Below, piece after piece: positions 23,276 through 30,911 of a DNA stretch of 32,709 nucleotides (positions are counted from its first letter, which is position 1; each line of letters begins with the position of its first letter). The position numbers and the translations under genes are program-made. The notes beneath the pieces were generated by a model that worked only from the letters and a program-made list of their open reading frames with translations, made no database searches and was not told the DNA's origin. The stretch is from Desulfovibrio sp. (GTDB lineage: Bacteria; Desulfobacterota; Desulfovibrionia; Desulfovibrionales; Desulfovibrionaceae): the NCBI GenBank assembly GCA_031269345.1, contig JAISZH010000025.1, forward strand, positions 1 to 32,709. Reading direction: 5' to 3'.

Positions 23276-25729
23276 TCAGCGCACTGCGGCGTATTGGGTC
23301 CGTTTGATGATTTCGTTCTGCACGCCTTTGTCGAGACGCGTGAAGTAGGCGCTGAACCCTGCTACGCGCACTACCAGATCCTTGTGGTCCTGAGGCGATT
23401 TCTGCGCCTCGCGCAGGGTTTCCGTATCCACGACGTTGAACTGGATATGGCTGCCGCCCAGGTCGAAATACGTCCTGATCAGCGAGAGCAGAGTTGCGGC
23501 CCCGTTTTTGCCCGCGGGCACGGAGGGCAGCAATTTTACGTTCAGGTGGTTGGCGTTGTAGCGTACCGTATCAATGGCGCCGGCGGCGGACTTCAGCAGG
23601 GCCGTGAGCCCCTCCACGTCGGTGCCGGGCATGGCCGATACGCTGGCGTCGGTCAAGGCTTCGCCCCGTCTGTGCCCGTTGGGTAGAGCGCCGGTGAACG
23701 GGGCGAAATAGTTGTGGAAGGACAGGGAGAAGGCGTCCATACGCGGTTCGTTGCCGAAATAATCCGTGCCCTGAGCGCGGTATATACGCTCAACATCGCG
23801 GAACATGCGCCGCACGAAGGCGTCTATCTCCGGATAGTCGTTGCCGTGCTTGGGCGCATTGAAGCACATCGCGCGAATGTCCTCATATCCTTCGAATTCG
23901 GCTCCAAGGGCTTCCAGTAACCGGGACATGCTCAGCCGGCCGGTGTCGTAGACAAGGTGCTTCACGGCCAGCAGAGAGTTGGCGGCATCGACGCCGCCGG
24001 TGGTGATGCACAGGGATTGGGCGTACTTGGGACCGCCCTGTTCCTCGGTCAGCCCTTTTTCGAGGCAGCCTTCCAGCACGCAGGAGCGGAAGACGCTCGG
24101 CACCACCCATTCCCTTGTCGCGTTGCCGACGTCGGAAATACGGCGTTGCAGCATCAGGCAGTGGGTCATCTGCCGCAAAAAGGCCGCGTAGAGTTCTTCA
24201 AAGGTTTTGAAGTCCCTCGGATCGCCCGTCCTGATGCCGATCTGTTTTTTGGTGAAGGTATCCCGGCCGTCATTGAGGGTGAATTCCACGATCTTGGCCA
24301 GATTCGGCTGGCCCTCAAAGGTGACGTACGAACCCTGCCCGGCTTGCCCGGTACCCACGCAACCGAAAATGACGCAGTTGGCCCTGGCCTCGTCCAAGGT
24401 GATGCCGCGCGAGGCGAAACGGCTCAGATGGCGCTGGATGACCACGGAATTGTTCATGAACTGGGGCTGCCCGGTGCCGCCGCGAATGACCTCCACAGCT
24501 TTGTGCAGGTAAGATTCCTTCATTTTGGGATGATAGAAGAGCGCCAGGGTGGGCTGGATATTTTTCATGGCGATCTGGCAATCCATGATCAGCTCTTCCA
24601 GCTCGGTGCTTGCATCGTCGCCGTCAGCGGTGAGCCCGCCTATGGAGATGGTCTGTCCGGTGTGCCCGGACAGGGCCAGAGCGTAGGCAGCGCCCTGGTA
24701 GGCGGCGATTTCCAGATGTTTGATCCATTGGAATTTCAGCAGGGTGAGCGCCTGTTCGCGGCTTAGCGAGCCTTCGTCGACGTCCTTGCGGTAAAAGGGA
24801 TACATATACTGTCCGTACCGTCCTGGTGAGGTGCCGCAGCCCGCCTGCTCAATTTCAGCGATAAGGTGGGTGAACCAGAAAGACTGGATCGCCTCGCGAA
24901 AATTGCGGGCCGGAAATTCCGGCACCCGGCGGCAGACTTCGGCAATTTCCAGAAGTTCGGCCCTGACCTTGGGATCGTTTTCGGCCCGCGCCTTGCTTTC
25001 CGCCAGATCGGCGTAGCGCCGGGCATAGGCGACGGCTGCCCTGAGGGCGATTTTGCAGGCGCGGTAAAATTCCGTCTTGGGATAGTTCCCGGCCTTTCCC
25101 GGCAGTGCCTGCAAACGTTCTTCCACTTCTTCCAGAATGCCGGAAACGCCCTTGTTCAGCACCTTCGGATAATCGCAGGCACCGGAACCGGTACTGTTGT
25201 CGTTGACAGGATACAGCCATCCTGACTTGAAAAGCAGTTCGCCGTTCTCGCCGTATTTTTCCTTGTACAGGATATTGGCCCTGTCATACGTCGTCCGGCC
25301 TCTCCACTGCTTGTATACGCTCTTGAGCAACTCCTCCGTTTCTTTGGGAATGCTGACCTCGCCCAAAGAGGACATTTTGACCATGTCGATTTCATCTCTG
25401 ATCCAGTTGACCTGCCATTCGGGGTAAGGGTAGACGCCCGCCCGAATGCCGGTCAAGGTGCCTGCAATGGGGTTGCCGTCCAGAAAGATATCTTTTTTCG
25501 TCAGGACGCGTTCCAGCAATTTGGCCCGGATAATCACGTTGCTTTCGCCTTTGCATTCCTCATAAACTTCCGTGAGAAACACAAGGCGCTGGGGGTCCAT
25601 CTGTTGGGGAGCATCCATCAGAAAGGCTTTGTGCGCCTTGATGCGTTCTTCGGCTGTCCTCCAATTGACGGCATATTTTGATCTTTGCGGCGGTTTTGCT
25701 TTGGGATGTTCTTTGAGTTCCATCAACAT
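23276..25729 (-). CDS. Glycyl radical enzyme 2 (PFL-like), substrate unknown, no catalytic Glu
   Basis: This 817-residue paralogue of GRE1 has radical Gly791 in VRVAGFSAYF and active-site Cys457 in CVIFGCVGTGQAG, with a second Cys at 452. As in GRE1, Gly459 replaces the catalytic Glu of diol-type GREs, and GCGTSPGRYGQY (298-308) has Gly in place of the common Asp. Other conserved blocks are FREAIQSFWFTHL, SGHTGQTISIGG and GTDVEGLTALLKSAA. The differences from GRE1 around GQPQFMNNS/GQPQWMNNG and the N-terminal third suggest a different but related substrate. The ATG at 25729 follows GGGAG. A sigma-54-type promoter and palindrome lie upstream. No activase directly follows; the IscA-like gene does. 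Confidence 0.93.
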   Translation of the reverse strand: MLMELKEHPKAKPPQRSKYAVNWRTAEERIKAHKAFLMDAPQQMDPQRLVFLTEVYEECKGESNVIIRAKLLERVLTKKDIFLDGNPIAGTLTGIRAGVYPYPEWQVNWIRDEIDMVKMSSLGEVSIPKETEELLKSVYKQWRGRTTYDRANILYKEKYGENGELLFKSGWLYPVNDNSTGSGACDYPKVLNKGVSGILEEVEERLQALPGKAGNYPKTEFYRACKIALRAAVAYARRYADLAESKARAENDPKVRAELLEIAEVCRRVPEFPARNFREAIQSFWFTHLIAEIEQAGCGTSPGRYGQYMYPFYRKDVDEGSLSREQALTLLKFQWIKHLEIAAYQGAAYALALSGHTGQTISIGGLTADGDDASTELEELIMDCQIAMKNIQPTLALFYHPKMKESYLHKAVEVIRGGTGQPQFMNNSVVIQRHLSRFASRGITLDEARANCVIFGCVGTGQAGQGSYVTFEGQPNLAKIVEFTLNDGRDTFTKKQIGIRTGDPRDFKTFEELYAAFLRQMTHCLMLQRRISDVGNATREWVVPSVFRSCVLEGCLEKGLTEEQGGPKYAQSLCITTGGVDAANSLLAVKHLVYDTGRLSMSRLLEALGAEFEGYEDIRAMCFNAPKHGNDYPEIDAFVRRMFRDVERIYRAQGTDYFGNEPRMDAFSLSFHNYFAPFTGALPNGHRRGEALTDASVSAMPGTDVEGLTALLKSAAGAIDTVRYNANHLNVKLLPSVPAGKNGAATLLSLIRTYFDLGGSHIQFNVVDTETLREAQKSPQDHKDLVVRVAGFSAYFTRLDKGVQNEIIKRTQYAAVR

Positions 25730-25783
25730 GATACCACTCCCTGATCAGTGTTGGAAAATACAGTGCTGACAGTTCTCAAAGAA

Positions 25784-25798
25784 GCAATAGTCATGCCA
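25784..25798 (-). promoter_or_regulatory. Sigma-54 (-24/-12) promoter of GRE2
   Basis: The minus strand reads TGGCATGACTATTGC, matching TGGCAC-N5-TTGC at all but one position with correct GG-to-GC spacing. The predicted start is near 25772, about 43 bases upstream of the GRE2 ATG. A sigma-54 activator is encoded in the same cluster. Confidence 0.75.
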
Positions 25799-25800
25799 AA

Positions 25801-25846
25801 ATATAACATTGTAGATTTATTATATAATTTTTTGCACGGAAACAGG
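25801..25846. promoter_or_regulatory. AT-rich spacer between -24/-12 promoter and palindrome
   Basis: These 46 bases are strongly AT-rich and lie between the promoter and the upstream palindrome, the usual place for bending or IHF binding in sigma-54 promoters. There is only a poor match to the IHF consensus. Confidence 0.35.
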
Positions 25847-25868
25847 GGGGCGGCCGTTTTGTGCCCTT

Positions 25869-25897
25869 CCGGTACATTATGTACCGGAACCGGTACA
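25869..25897. promoter_or_regulatory. Upstream activator site: CCGGTACA-TTA-TGTACCGG plus third half-site
   Basis: A perfect palindrome (25869-25887) is followed by a third CCGGTACA (25890-25897). It lies about 97-125 bases upstream of the predicted sigma-54 start, where enhancer-binding proteins bind. It could also be a terminator stem for the gene ending at 25921, but no T-run follows on that strand. Confidence 0.55.
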
Positions 25898-25920
25898 CTT
25901 CAGCGCCTTCGGAAATGAAA

Positions 25921-27456
25921 TCAGCTCCGGCTCTTCCGCCGTCCGGCGTAGATGACGCGGCCCTTGTCAAGGCGCAGTTCGTGCGTGAAAAGGGGGTCGA
26001 TGGGCTCGTCGCGGTGCGAGACGTAGATGAGGCTTGCGCCCCGCGCCGCCAGTTCCGGCAGAATGGAAAGAAAACGGCCGCGTCCTTCGGGGTCGAGCCC
26101 GGAGCAGGGTTCGTCCAGGATCAGCACGGAGGGGGAGCCTGCCAAGGCCCTGGCCAGGATGACGCGCCGGGCGTTGCCCGAGGACAGGCTGTGAAAGGGA
26201 ACCCCGGCCAGATCCGCCGCGCCCATGCGTTCAAGCCAGACGCGGGCGAGGCCGGCCTCGGCCGGAACCGGTTCCCCGTACAGGCCGATGCTGCCGCGCA
26301 GTCCGGAAATCACCACATCTTCGGCGCTGAGGTCATAGTCATACAGGTCCTGTAGACGGTCCGACACATAACCCGCATGCCTGCGCAGCTCCTCAAGCCC
26401 GATCCGCTTGCGTCCGCGCCAGGAAACGGATCCCCCCAAAGCCGCGTTTTCGTCTCCGTACAGCAGGCGCAGCAAGGTACTCTTGCCCGCACCGTTGGGT
26501 CCGGAAACCAGCCATTGCTCACCCTGCCGGATCACCCAGTTGATGTTGTGCAGGACCGGCGTGTGTTCGATGAACACACAGGCGTTTTTCACGCGCAAAA
26601 GCGCGGGCTGTCCGGCCGTCCGGATCGAAGCCCCGTCAAAGCGGAGCGGAGGCGTCTTTCGCCCGGCGGGAAGGGGCGGGATTTCAGGCCCGAAGGCCCC
26701 GTAAGGAGGGGGAAGCCGGGCTATGGAATGGCGGGTTATACCTCCTTTGCGCACCAGCAGGGCTTCGGCAACAAAAGGCGGTATGTCCGCTTTCCGGTGG
26801 GCGCTGATCACCAGGGTCGCGCCGTCTTGCGCCGCAACCTCCAGACTGAGCAGGACTTTGCGCCGGGCTTTTTCGTCCAGGCCGTCAAAGGGTTCGTCAA
26901 GGAGGAGCAGTGCGGTTCTGCTCATAACGGCGCGCAAAATCAGGCAGAGTCGGAGTTCCCCCTGGCTCATGGCCCGCACGGGTTGGGAAAGGAGCGGAAA
27001 AGCTTCGCAGGCGCGGGCAAGATTTCCGCAACGCAGCGAATCCTGTTCCGAGGCCGGACCATAGGGCATGAAGGAATTGCTCAGGCCGGAAAGCAGAATG
27101 TCTTTGCCGTTGAGATTGGAAGCGTGTTTCAGATAGCGGCGCTGGCCGGCGGGTGAGACAAGCCGCGCATGCTCAAGCGCTGTCAGGGCGGAGGGGTCTT
27201 CACCGCCCGTGAAGCACCAGAAGACTTTTCCGGGATTTTGCGCGTCCGGCAGGTCCTGTACCGGCCTCAGGCTTCCCTGCAACAGGGCGAGCAAAGTGGA
27301 CTTTCCCGCTCCGTTCGCGCCGATCAGGGCCAGGTGCTCGTTAAAGAAAAGACTCAGGGATAGACCGGAAAACACCATTTTCCGGTTGTATCCGGCGTAA
27401 ACCCTGTCCAGTCGCGCCATGAGGCGCGGCCCGTTTTCCCTGGTTACCTGTTTCAT
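25921..27456 (-). CDS. Tandem-ABC ATPase, ModF-like
   Basis: This 511-residue cytoplasmic protein has two ATP-binding cassettes and no membrane part. Cassette 1 has Walker A GANGAGKST (46-54), signature MSQGELRLCLILRAV and Walker B LLLLDEPFDGLD. Cassette 2 has Walker A GPNGAGKST (about residue 335), signature LSSGNARRVILARAL and Walker B VLILDEPCSGLD. The arrangement resembles ModF/YbbA-like orphan tandem ATPases, sometimes tied to molybdate, but no transporter subunit or modA/B is nearby, so the role is open. ATG at 27456 directly follows AAAGGAAGCTCAG of repeat copy D; the longer frame from 27585 would translate the repeat. Confidence 0.85.
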   Translation of the reverse strand: MKQVTRENGPRLMARLDRVYAGYNRKMVFSGLSLSLFFNEHLALIGANGAGKSTLLALLQGSLRPVQDLPDAQNPGKVFWCFTGGEDPSALTALEHARLVSPAGQRRYLKHASNLNGKDILLSGLSNSFMPYGPASEQDSLRCGNLARACEAFPLLSQPVRAMSQGELRLCLILRAVMSRTALLLLDEPFDGLDEKARRKVLLSLEVAAQDGATLVISAHRKADIPPFVAEALLVRKGGITRHSIARLPPPYGAFGPEIPPLPAGRKTPPLRFDGASIRTAGQPALLRVKNACVFIEHTPVLHNINWVIRQGEQWLVSGPNGAGKSTLLRLLYGDENAALGGSVSWRGRKRIGLEELRRHAGYVSDRLQDLYDYDLSAEDVVISGLRGSIGLYGEPVPAEAGLARVWLERMGAADLAGVPFHSLSSGNARRVILARALAGSPSVLILDEPCSGLDPEGRGRFLSILPELAARGASLIYVSHRDEPIDPLFTHELRLDKGRVIYAGRRKSRS

Positions 27457-27615
27457 CTGAGCTTCCTTTACGGTTTGAGGCCCCGGCCTCCAGGCCGGAT
27501 AGCCCGACCCCGCCCTGAAGGGCGGGGTATCCGTACGGGCGAAAGCCTGGGCGGGGTCCAAACCCCAGCCAGGCGCAAGACGCATGGGCCTGAAGGCCCA
27601 TGCTACCTTCTTGGT
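27457..27615 (-). repeat. 159-bp hairpin element, copy D (full)
   Basis: This is a full minus-strand copy that exactly fills the gap between the PHP phosphatase and the tandem-ABC ATPase. The phosphatase's last residues and TAG (27603-27605) come from the element's first bases, and its AAAGGAAGCTCAG precedes the ATPase ATG. A few substitutions disturb one arm (CCCCAGCC for CCCCGCCC). Confidence 0.95.
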
Positions 27616-28487
27616 CGACGGCCGGAAAAGGGAAGGGGTTCGCGCTCTTTGTCGGCCACGACCCAGCTTTCCCTGTATCCGAAGGATGCCGCGTAGTCGG
27701 CCAGAATGGGGAAGGCGTAGGCCGGGGTGTTGGCGCAGTGGGCGTCTGAGGCAAAGCTGATGGGCAGTTCAAGTTTGGCGGCCAGGGTCATGATGCGCGG
27801 TCCGGGATAAATTTCTCCGCAGGGTTTGCGCAGACCGGCGGAGGAAACCTCCATGAGAACCCCGTTGTCGCGCATGGCTTTCAAGGCTTCGCCCACCAGA
27901 GCCCGGGCGGGTTTTTCTCCAATCCAGTCCCGGAAATCTCCGACGCTGAATATTTTCACCAGATCCGGATGCGCGGCAATGTCAAAAAGCCCGCTTTCGC
28001 ACATGGAGATCATGTCCTCGTAGTAGCGGGCGTAAATTTCGCGCCTGCGCGCGCGTGGAATCGGTGCCCAGTCTTCGGCGGCGCCGTCGAAACCCCATTC
28101 GTCCTGAAAATGCAGTCCGCCTATGACATAGGCAAAGGGATGGCTCTTGAGAAAGGCCGCGGTGAAATCCTCGCGCGTCGGGATATAGTCCGCCTCAATG
28201 CCCAAAAGCACGCTAACCCCGTTGCGTTTTGCCTCCTCTGCCAGATCCAGCACCTCGCGGACGTAGTCCGGCAGACCTTTTGCCAGCCGGTCCTGGTAAT
28301 CGTGAGGGTAGCAAAAGGCCGCCGGCCGCGGCGAATGTTCGGAAAAACCTATGACGGCAAGGCCCCTGGCGCGGGCGGCCAGATACATTTCACGCACTGT
28401 GGCCTCGCCGTGGGAATGGCGGGTGTGCATATGAAGGTCCGCAACAAGCGCAGGCGGCGAAAAGATCTCTGATGGGGAAGGCGACAT
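27603..28487 (-). CDS. PHP-domain phosphoesterase, histidinol-phosphatase-like
   Basis: This 294-residue PHP protein has the metal-binding motifs DLHMHTRHSHG near the N-terminus, GFSEHSPRP, GIEADYIP, GGLHF, FDIAAHPDLVKIF and the C-terminal SFASDAHCANTP. The order matches HisK-type histidinol-phosphate phosphatases. Other PHP phosphatases share it, and no his gene is nearby, so substrate is uncertain. ATG at 28487 is chosen because it lies 13 bases after the upstream stop and precedes the PHP domain closely. No strong ribosome-binding site is visible. The last residues RRPRR derive from repeat copy D. Confidence 0.85.
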   Translation of the reverse strand: MSPSPSEIFSPPALVADLHMHTRHSHGEATVREMYLAARARGLAVIGFSEHSPRPAAFCYPHDYQDRLAKGLPDYVREVLDLAEEAKRNGVSVLLGIEADYIPTREDFTAAFLKSHPFAYVIGGLHFQDEWGFDGAAEDWAPIPRARRREIYARYYEDMISMCESGLFDIAAHPDLVKIFSVGDFRDWIGEKPARALVGEALKAMRDNGVLMEVSSAGLRKPCGEIYPGPRIMTLAAKLELPISFASDAHCANTPAYAFPILADYAASFGYRESWVVADKEREPLPFSGRRPRR

Positions 28488-28500
28488 GCGGGAGCGGTTT

Positions 28501-28788
28501 TCAGCGGGGATTCCGGGTGATCTGCAAGATGGCGGCGCGCACCGCATCTTCCACTTCCTCATGGCGCACCGGGTCGCGCAACACTATGGTTCCGCTTTGC
28601 GTGTAGCGCGCCGGAAGCCGATTCAAGGCAAAGGCGTAGGCGTCCTCAAGCATCTCCGGGGAGAATTCGCCGAGTTCGCCGCTTTCGGCGAGTTCATCCA
28701 GGCATTTGATGACCCGCCGTTCATTGCGGTTGCGCACATGGTAGAGGTCTACCCCCCTGATTACATAATGGTCGCGTGCCTTCGGCAT
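28501..28788 (-). CDS. ComFB-like protein
   Basis: This 95-residue protein resembles the late-competence ComFB family: VRNRNERRVIKCLDEL, then EMLEDAYAFALNRLPARYTQSGTIVLRDPV, then a C-terminal helix. ComFB-type proteins are small cytoplasmic helical proteins. Some cyanobacterial members bind cyclic di-nucleotides, which I note as family knowledge only. No membrane segment or metal motif is visible. It is co-directional with the PHP gene downstream and with mlaA 46 bases upstream. Confidence 0.7.
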   Translation of the reverse strand: MPKARDHYVIRGVDLYHVRNRNERRVIKCLDELAESGELGEFSPEMLEDAYAFALNRLPARYTQSGTIVLRDPVRHEEVEDAVRAAILQITRNPR

Positions 28789-28834
28789 GGCGCCTTGTCC
28801 TTCACTGGAAAATTGCTTGCGGATACGTGGAAGG

Positions 28835-29602
28835 CTACTTGCTGATCCTGACCCGCCGGTACTGCGTATAGGCGTCGCGGACGGCCGAATACGGCTCTAC
28901 CGCCCCTTGTTTCAAAGTATCGTATAAATCAAGAACTTTGTCCAGATCGTTGAAGACTTCCATCCCACTCAGACCCAAGCCCAATTCCCAAGGCTGGATG
29001 TAGGTCGTCGGGGTCAGGGCCCGGTCCGCCGCCCAGCCCAGGCTGTCGCGCAGGGTTTTGGGGCCGGCAAAGGGCCAGACTATATAGAAACCTTCGCCCA
29101 TCCCCCAGACTCCCAAGGTCTGCCCCATGTCCTCATCCTCAACCGGCACGAAACTTTCGTGGTGTTGAGCGACGTTGAAAAATCCGCCCAACCCGGCCGT
29201 GGTGTTCAGGATGAAGCGCGACATCTCCACTCCGGCGGCGAGCGGTCTGCCCTGCAGAAGGTTGCTTGCGAAACGCACCGGAAAATTCAGGTTGTGGAAG
29301 AAATTGGACAGGCCGGACCGCAAAAAATCGGGAGTGGCGAAGACATAGGCCCCGTGTACGGGACGCGCGACTTTTTCGAGCACGAAGTCGTTGAACCCAA
29401 AAACCGCCCGGTTGAAGCCCTCAAGGGGATCGTAGACAATTTGTCCGGCCTGATCCAGGTCGTCCTCGTCAAGGGAGGAAAGCGCGCCGGGGGGGGCGGA
29501 TGCCGGAGTTTCGGCGCAAAACGCCGGCTTTTGCGCGTGGAGGGCAAAGAGAAGCAGTGCCGCGATAAAGATTGTCGCGGCCGGAGTGGGGTGTTTCGTC
29601 AT
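28835..29602 (-). CDS. mlaA: MlaA/VacJ outer-membrane lipid-asymmetry protein
   Basis: This 255-residue MlaA-family protein extracts misplaced phospholipids from the outer leaflet. Its motifs are YDPLEGFNRAVFGFND, ARPVHGAYVFATPDFLRSGLSNFFHNL, RFILNTTAGLGGFFNVA, EDMGQTLGVWGMGEGFYIVWPFAGPKTLRDSLG and YDTLKQGAVEPYSAVRDAYTQYR. The signal peptide ends AFCAETP; the Cys lacks a good lipobox (PAFC), so lipid anchoring is doubtful although E. coli MlaA is a lipoprotein. It ends the mla gene set, 62 bases after mlaC. Confidence 0.92.
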   Translation of the reverse strand: MTKHPTPAATIFIAALLLFALHAQKPAFCAETPASAPPGALSSLDEDDLDQAGQIVYDPLEGFNRAVFGFNDFVLEKVARPVHGAYVFATPDFLRSGLSNFFHNLNFPVRFASNLLQGRPLAAGVEMSRFILNTTAGLGGFFNVAQHHESFVPVEDEDMGQTLGVWGMGEGFYIVWPFAGPKTLRDSLGWAADRALTPTTYIQPWELGLGLSGMEVFNDLDKVLDLYDTLKQGAVEPYSAVRDAYTQYRRVRISK

Positions 29603-29664
29603 TGGACCCGTCTTCCCGTAAATATCCGACGCGCAACGCGAAGTTGCCCGCCGGGCAGGGGCAA

Positions 29665-30303
29665 TCAGCCTTTGCCCTTTTGCTGGCGCGCTTCTTCGAC
29701 TTTCTGGCGCACCAGCCGGATGAGTTCATCGGCATCGCCCTTGTCCAGAACGGCCTGGAACTGGGAGCGGTAATTCTGCACCATGCTGACGCCTTCAATA
29801 ATTATATCATAAACCGTCCATCGGCCGTTTTTCAACATTCTGTAGGCCACCGGCACAATTTTGTCTCCGACCGCCACCTCGGTCCGGATTTCCACCTTGT
29901 CACCCTTGGTGCTGGCCGTTTCTCCGATATAGGCCACCTTCTCGCCGCTGTAGCCCTCAAGTTTGTCCAGGTAGCGGGCGCGCAGAAGGTCGTCAAAGGC
30001 GTCCAGGAAGTTTTTCTGCTGTTCCGGAGTGAAGCTGCGCCATTTCGGCCCGACCGCGCGCATGGACAGTTCAGGGAAATTGAACAGGTCTTTGACGATT
30101 TTTTCAATTTGCGCCAATACCCGCTCGCGGGTCGCCGGATTTTTCATTTCCGGCTTTTTGAGCTCGTTTAAAACCTTGCCGATGCAGTTCTCCAGGGCGA
30201 TTTTAGCTTCCGAATCCGCTTTGGCAAGCGCGCAGGGCGCGCACGCGAGCAGGATGAGGCAAAGACCGAGGATTTGGACGATGTGCTTGGCCTTGAAGCT
30301 CAT
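29665..30303 (-). CDS. mlaC: MlaC periplasmic phospholipid carrier
   Basis: This 212-residue secreted protein has a signal peptide (LILLACAPCALA) and the MlaC/Ttg2D domain: AQIEKIVKDLFNFPELSMRAVG, WRSFTPEQQKNFLDAFDDLLRARYLDKLEGYSGEKVAY, and VYDIIIEGVSMVQNYRSQFQAVL. It shuttles phospholipid between MlaA and the MlaFED complex. Its ATG overlaps the mlaD stop by four bases (ATGA). Confidence 0.93.
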   Translation of the reverse strand: MSFKAKHIVQILGLCLILLACAPCALAKADSEAKIALENCIGKVLNELKKPEMKNPATRERVLAQIEKIVKDLFNFPELSMRAVGPKWRSFTPEQQKNFLDAFDDLLRARYLDKLEGYSGEKVAYIGETASTKGDKVEIRTEVAVGDKIVPVAYRMLKNGRWTVYDIIIEGVSMVQNYRSQFQAVLDKGDADELIRLVRQKVEEARQQKGKG

Positions 30304-30746
30304 TTGACTCCTCCGAAGACATACTTGCTTATCAGTGCTTCAATATCCACTGAAGATTCCGTTTCCGTCAGCTCGTCCCCGGCGGCAAGCAGGGTTTTGG
30401 AACCGCCCGGCGAGAGGCTGATGAATTTGTCGCCGATCAACCCGCTGGTTTTTACCGAGGCTATGGAGTCTTCGCTCAGTTCAACGCCCGGGTCGATGAG
30501 CATCCCGACCTCCGCCCTGAAATCCTTGCCCAGCTTCACTCTCGTGACCTTGCCCACGCGCACCCCGGCTATCTCCACAGACGCCCCGGCCTTCAGCCCG
30601 CTCACCGACCGGAAGTGGGCGGTCAGTTCATAGCCGTCATTGCCGAAGACCTCCATCTTGCCCAGCTTGACCGTCATGTAGGCGAGGCAGGCCAGACCGA
30701 GGAGCATGAACAGGCCTACGGAAAATTCCCTCGAATATTTTCGCAT
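30300..30746 (-). CDS. mlaD: MlaD, MCE-domain lipid-binding subunit
   Basis: This 148-residue protein has one N-terminal membrane helix (about 8-26) and one MCE domain: YELTAHFRSVSGLKAGASVEIAGVRVGKV and SGLIGDKFISLSPGG. It forms the periplasmic ring on the MlaFE transporter. Unusually, 165 AT-rich bases separate it from mlaF, so it may have its own promoter. Confidence 0.94.
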   Translation of the reverse strand: MRKYSREFSVGLFMLLGLACLAYMTVKLGKMEVFGNDGYELTAHFRSVSGLKAGASVEIAGVRVGKVTRVKLGKDFRAEVGMLIDPGVELSEDSIASVKTSGLIGDKFISLSPGGSKTLLAAGDELTETESSVDIEALISKYVFGGVK

Positions 30747-30911
30747 CTTTTTCCTCTTCGTAGCCCTATAGCATTTTAACTTTTATATCAAGCCGCATTC
30801 AATGGATAATATATTAAAATTATTTGTTTATTTTTTATGCTGTGTTCCTGTGAAATAGCAAATATTTTCCAACGTATTATAGATGTTATGAAGACTCCGC
30901 CCAGCGTCTCC
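30747..30911. other. AT-rich gap inside the mla cluster
   Basis: These 165 bases between mlaF and mlaD are far AT-richer than the flanking genes. On the minus strand they hold a perfect TATAAT near 30880 and a TTGAAT-N17-TTAAAA pair nearer mlaD. A promoter for mlaD-C-A is plausible but not certain. No gene is visible. Confidence 0.5.

Noticed and set aside
25869-25887. Terminator of the tandem-ABC gene
   Set aside because: The stem is perfect, but no T-run follows on the minus strand, and its distance and third half-site fit an activator site better. Not fully excluded.
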